In this document: piece by piece, positions 6,433 to 7,641 of the stretch
How the letters are laid out: every line of letters starts with the position of its first letter
How positions within the stretch are numbered: position 1 is the stretch's first letter
NCBI GenBank assembly: GCA_945889545.1
Contig: CAMDCC010000140.1
Location: 1-7,641, forward strand
DNA from: Bifidobacterium breve
GTDB lineage: Bacteria; Actinomycetota; Acidimicrobiia; IMCC26256; PALSA-555
Direction of reading: 5' to 3'
DNA length: 7,641 bases
Notes under the pieces: generated by a model
Databases searched by the model: none
Told to the model about the DNA's origin: nothing
What the model saw: only the letters and a program-made list of their open reading frames with translations
Program-made: the position numbers and the translations under genes

Positions 6433-7349
6433 TGCTTCAGCATCTCGGGCGCACGCGCCTCCACCATGCGGCGCATGCCGTCGCGCCACGGAACTTCGGC
6501 CTTGCCGACCAGCTCGTGCATGCGGGTGAGGTCGCAGGTGACACTGCCGATGGTGTTGTCGGTCTCATCGAACTTCGGCTCGAGTCCGGTGAGCTCACCG
6601 AGATACGCACACCACTCTTCGATCGTGGCGGGGTCGCCGCCCCAGTTCACGATCGTCGCCGGCACGCTCGCGGCTTTCAGCAGCGCAGGAACCTGACGGA
6701 TGAAGTCATCCTCGTGAATCGGGTTGTAGCGGTTCGGCTTCTCGCAGTTGATCGGGATGGGCGCGCCCGCCTTCATGTACAGCAGGTGGTACCAGGGCCA
6801 CCCGCCGTTGTCGCCATACGGCACGTTGAGCCGGGCGATCGTCGTCGGGATGCCGTGCTCACGCGCGGCCGTACGCGCCACGGCTTCGGCGGCGATCTTC
6901 GCCAGGCTGTACGTCGGCATCATCACGCGGTGGTTGTCGCCGAGCGGGTCGGTCTCTTTCAGCGGATGCTCCGGCCCTTGGTGCTGGTACACCGCGGTCG
7001 ACGAGCAGTGCAGCATGGCTTTCGCCGCACGGCAGTGCGCCATGAGCAACCCGACCGACTCCGCGTTCGCAGCGATGTCGCGGTCCCAATCGTCGTCGCC
7101 GCCCTTGGCGACCGCGAGATTGAGCACGTAGTCGAAGTCGTCCGGCAGGTCCCGGAAGTCGGTCGTCGACAGGTCGGTCGTGATGCACGTGACCCCGGCC
7201 ACGTCGAGACGCTCGCGCAGCGCGGCATCGGAGAACCGCGCCACACCCCACACGTCGTTGGTCTGCGCGAGGGCAAGCGTAATGGGGAGCGCGACCTGGC
7301 CCGTCGGTCCGGTCACCAGGATCTTCTTGCCCTTCAAGTCGTTCGCCAT
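6429..7349 (-). CDS. NAD(P)-dependent epimerase/dehydratase (extended SDR)
   Basis: A 306-aa Rossmann-fold protein of the NAD-dependent epimerase/dehydratase (extended short-chain dehydrogenase/reductase) family, acting on nucleotide sugars, dihydroflavonol-like ketones, 3-hydroxysteroids or similar compounds. Seen: KKILVTGPTGQVA (8-20), a TGxxGxxA dinucleotide-binding loop; a Ser-Ser-Thr at 116-118 in HCSSTAVY; the catalytic YxxxK as Tyr147 and Lys151 in YSLAK; LNVPYGDNGG (174-183); and RYNPIHEDDF (207-216), which matches the extended-SDR 'hv.D.a' segment. The substrate is not identifiable. ATG 7349 is chosen over an in-frame GTG at 7364 because the protein begins naturally there and a GAGAAT hexamer lies seven bases upstream, as expected for a leaderless start; neither start has a Shine-Dalgarno. 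It is the first gene of the operon with the amidohydrolase and enoyl-CoA hydratase genes, and its TGA overlaps the next ATG. Confidence 0.87.
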   Translation of the reverse strand: MANDLKGKKILVTGPTGQVALPITLALAQTNDVWGVARFSDAALRERLDVAGVTCITTDLSTTDFRDLPDDFDYVLNLAVAKGGDDDWDRDIAANAESVGLLMAHCRAAKAMLHCSSTAVYQHQGPEHPLKETDPLGDNHRVMMPTYSLAKIAAEAVARTAAREHGIPTTIARLNVPYGDNGGWPWYHLLYMKAGAPIPINCEKPNRYNPIHEDDFIRQVPALLKAASVPATIVNWGGDPATIEEWCAYLGELTGLEPKFDETDNTIGSVTCDLTRMHELVGKAEVPWRDGMRRMVEARAPEMLKQ

Positions 7350-7356
7350 GCCGGGG

Positions 7357-7362
7357 ATTCTC
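7357..7362 (-). promoter_or_regulatory. Possible -10 of the epimerase operon
   Basis: The minus strand reads GAGAAT seven bases before ATG 7349, which would put the transcription start on or next to the A of the ATG, a leaderless transcript. No clear -35 is visible about 17 bases further up. The call rests on spacing, the TATAAT-like last three bases and the absence of a Shine-Dalgarno. Confidence 0.35.
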
Positions 7363-7390
7363 ACGCATGCGGCCGGAACCGGGGAATGGG

Positions 7391-7412
7391 CGGTAGTACC
7401 AAGGTGCTACCG
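7391..7412. promoter_or_regulatory. Palindromic operator upstream of the antitoxin gene
   Basis: CGGTAGTACC (7391-7400) and GGTGCTACCG (7403-7412) form a 22-bp palindrome around AA, symmetric in nine of ten position pairs. It can also be read as two direct 9-mers, GGTAGTACC and GGTGCTACC, separated by two bases and identical at seven of nine positions. Ribbon-helix-helix antitoxins typically bind such paired sites in their own promoter. The right arm overlaps the probable antitoxin -10, so bound protein would block it. The left arm is 42 bases from the divergent epimerase start. Confidence 0.7.
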
Positions 7413-7413
7413 T
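7405..7413 (+). promoter_or_regulatory. Possible extended -10 for the antitoxin gene
   Basis: TGCTACCGT fits the extended TGnTAnnnT -10 pattern, with the hexamer TACCGT at 7408-7413. The ATG follows after six bases, so transcription would start at about the ATG itself. There is no Shine-Dalgarno close to this start, which agrees with a leaderless message. It overlaps the right arm of the palindrome. Confidence 0.45.
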
Positions 7414-7419
7414 CGCAGC

Positions 7420-7641
7420 ATGGCGGTGGAGAAGATCTCGATCTCGCTCGATGAAGACCTCCTCGAGTTGGCTCGCGAGGCCGCCGACGCTGAAGACCTC
7501 TCGCTCTCGGCCTGGCTCGCCGCAGCCGCCCGGGATCGGGCTCGACAACTGGGCTTGAAGCGCCTCGTCGAGGAGTACGAAGCCGAGTTCGGTGCCTTCA
7601 CCCCCGAAGAGAGAGCCGAAGCTCAGGCTTGGCTCGACGAA
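7420..7641 (+). CDS. Ribbon-helix-helix antitoxin of a type II toxin-antitoxin pair (3' end outside window)
   Basis: The first 74 codons of a gene that runs off the right edge. The product starts MAVEKISISLDEDLLELARE: a short N-terminal beta strand (VEKISISL, residues 3-10) followed by two helices, the second containing LSLSAWLAAAARDRAR (about 28-43). This is the layout of ribbon-helix-helix (CopG/VapB/MazE-like) DNA-binding antitoxins. A linker and acidic C-terminal stretch (LVEEYEAEFGAFTPEERAEA) match the flexible part that usually wraps the toxin. In this family the antitoxin neutralises a downstream-encoded toxin, often a PIN-domain RNase, and represses its own promoter; the toxin gene, if present, lies beyond 7641. 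The palindrome immediately upstream supports autoregulation. The small size, acidic tail and upstream palindrome all point the same way, but a lone RHH regulator cannot be excluded. Confidence 0.7.
   Translation, partial: MAVEKISISLDEDLLELAREAADAEDLSLSAWLAAAARDRARQLGLKRLVEEYEAEFGAFTPEERAEAQAWLDE

Noticed and set aside
6432..7454. Plus-strand open frame of 340 codons antisense to the epimerase gene
   Set aside because: It shadows the epimerase, whose NAD-binding and YxxxK motifs are clear. It also overlaps the antitoxin start and shows Val/Arg/His-rich reverse-frame composition.
1..7641. CRISPR arrays, tRNA, rRNA or riboswitches
   Set aside because: No spaced repeat series, cloverleaf-like sequence or recognisable aptamer core was seen on either strand; nearly all sequence is accounted for by protein-coding genes and gaps under 130 bases.

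Overview
The window is GC-rich DNA whose protein families and gene style (ATGA/GTGA start-stop overlaps, several starts with no Shine-Dalgarno, an orphan aerobic-type molybdenum hydroxylase, actinobacterial-looking enoyl-CoA hydratase and amidohydrolase) suggest an actinobacterium, perhaps an uncultured soil or aquatic Acidimicrobiia-like lineage. That placement is inference from style and motifs, with no marker gene to support it.

Layout. Bases 1-147 are the right end of an IS630-family insertion sequence (C-terminus of its transposase on +), which runs directly into the 3' part of an endonuclease/exonuclease/phosphatase (EEP) fold gene (to 692, +) that has lost its N-terminal half and ends in a very basic Lys/Arg/Pro/Ala tail. 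A 77-base convergent gap with two mutually exclusive hairpins follows. On the minus strand (3109-770) lies the large, molybdopterin-binding subunit of a xanthine dehydrogenase/CO dehydrogenase-type hydroxylase, with no small or medium subunit beside it. A 128-base divergent region carrying a strong imperfect palindrome separates it from a plus-strand ACT-domain threonine ammonia-lyase (ilvA, 3238-4476). A second convergent gap holds a clear stem-loop (4484-4531).

Bases 7349-4547 are a tight three-gene minus-strand operon, in transcription order NAD-dependent epimerase/dehydratase, amidohydrolase-2 family hydrolase or decarboxylase, and enoyl-CoA hydratase/isomerase. The genes are joined by 4-base start/stop overlaps. 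It looks like part of a catabolic pathway with a CoA-thioester step, but the substrate cannot be read from the sequence. Divergent from it, at the right edge, is the start of a ribbon-helix-helix antitoxin gene (7420 to past the window end). It is preceded by a near-perfect 22-bp palindrome that probably serves as the antitoxin's own operator and lies between the two divergent starts.

The genes do not form one obvious new system. The most worthwhile leads are the antitoxin operator shared with a metabolic operon, the unpartnered molybdenum hydroxylase with an unusual active-site loop, an enoyl-CoA hydratase lacking one catalytic glutamate, and the IS-disrupted EEP gene.
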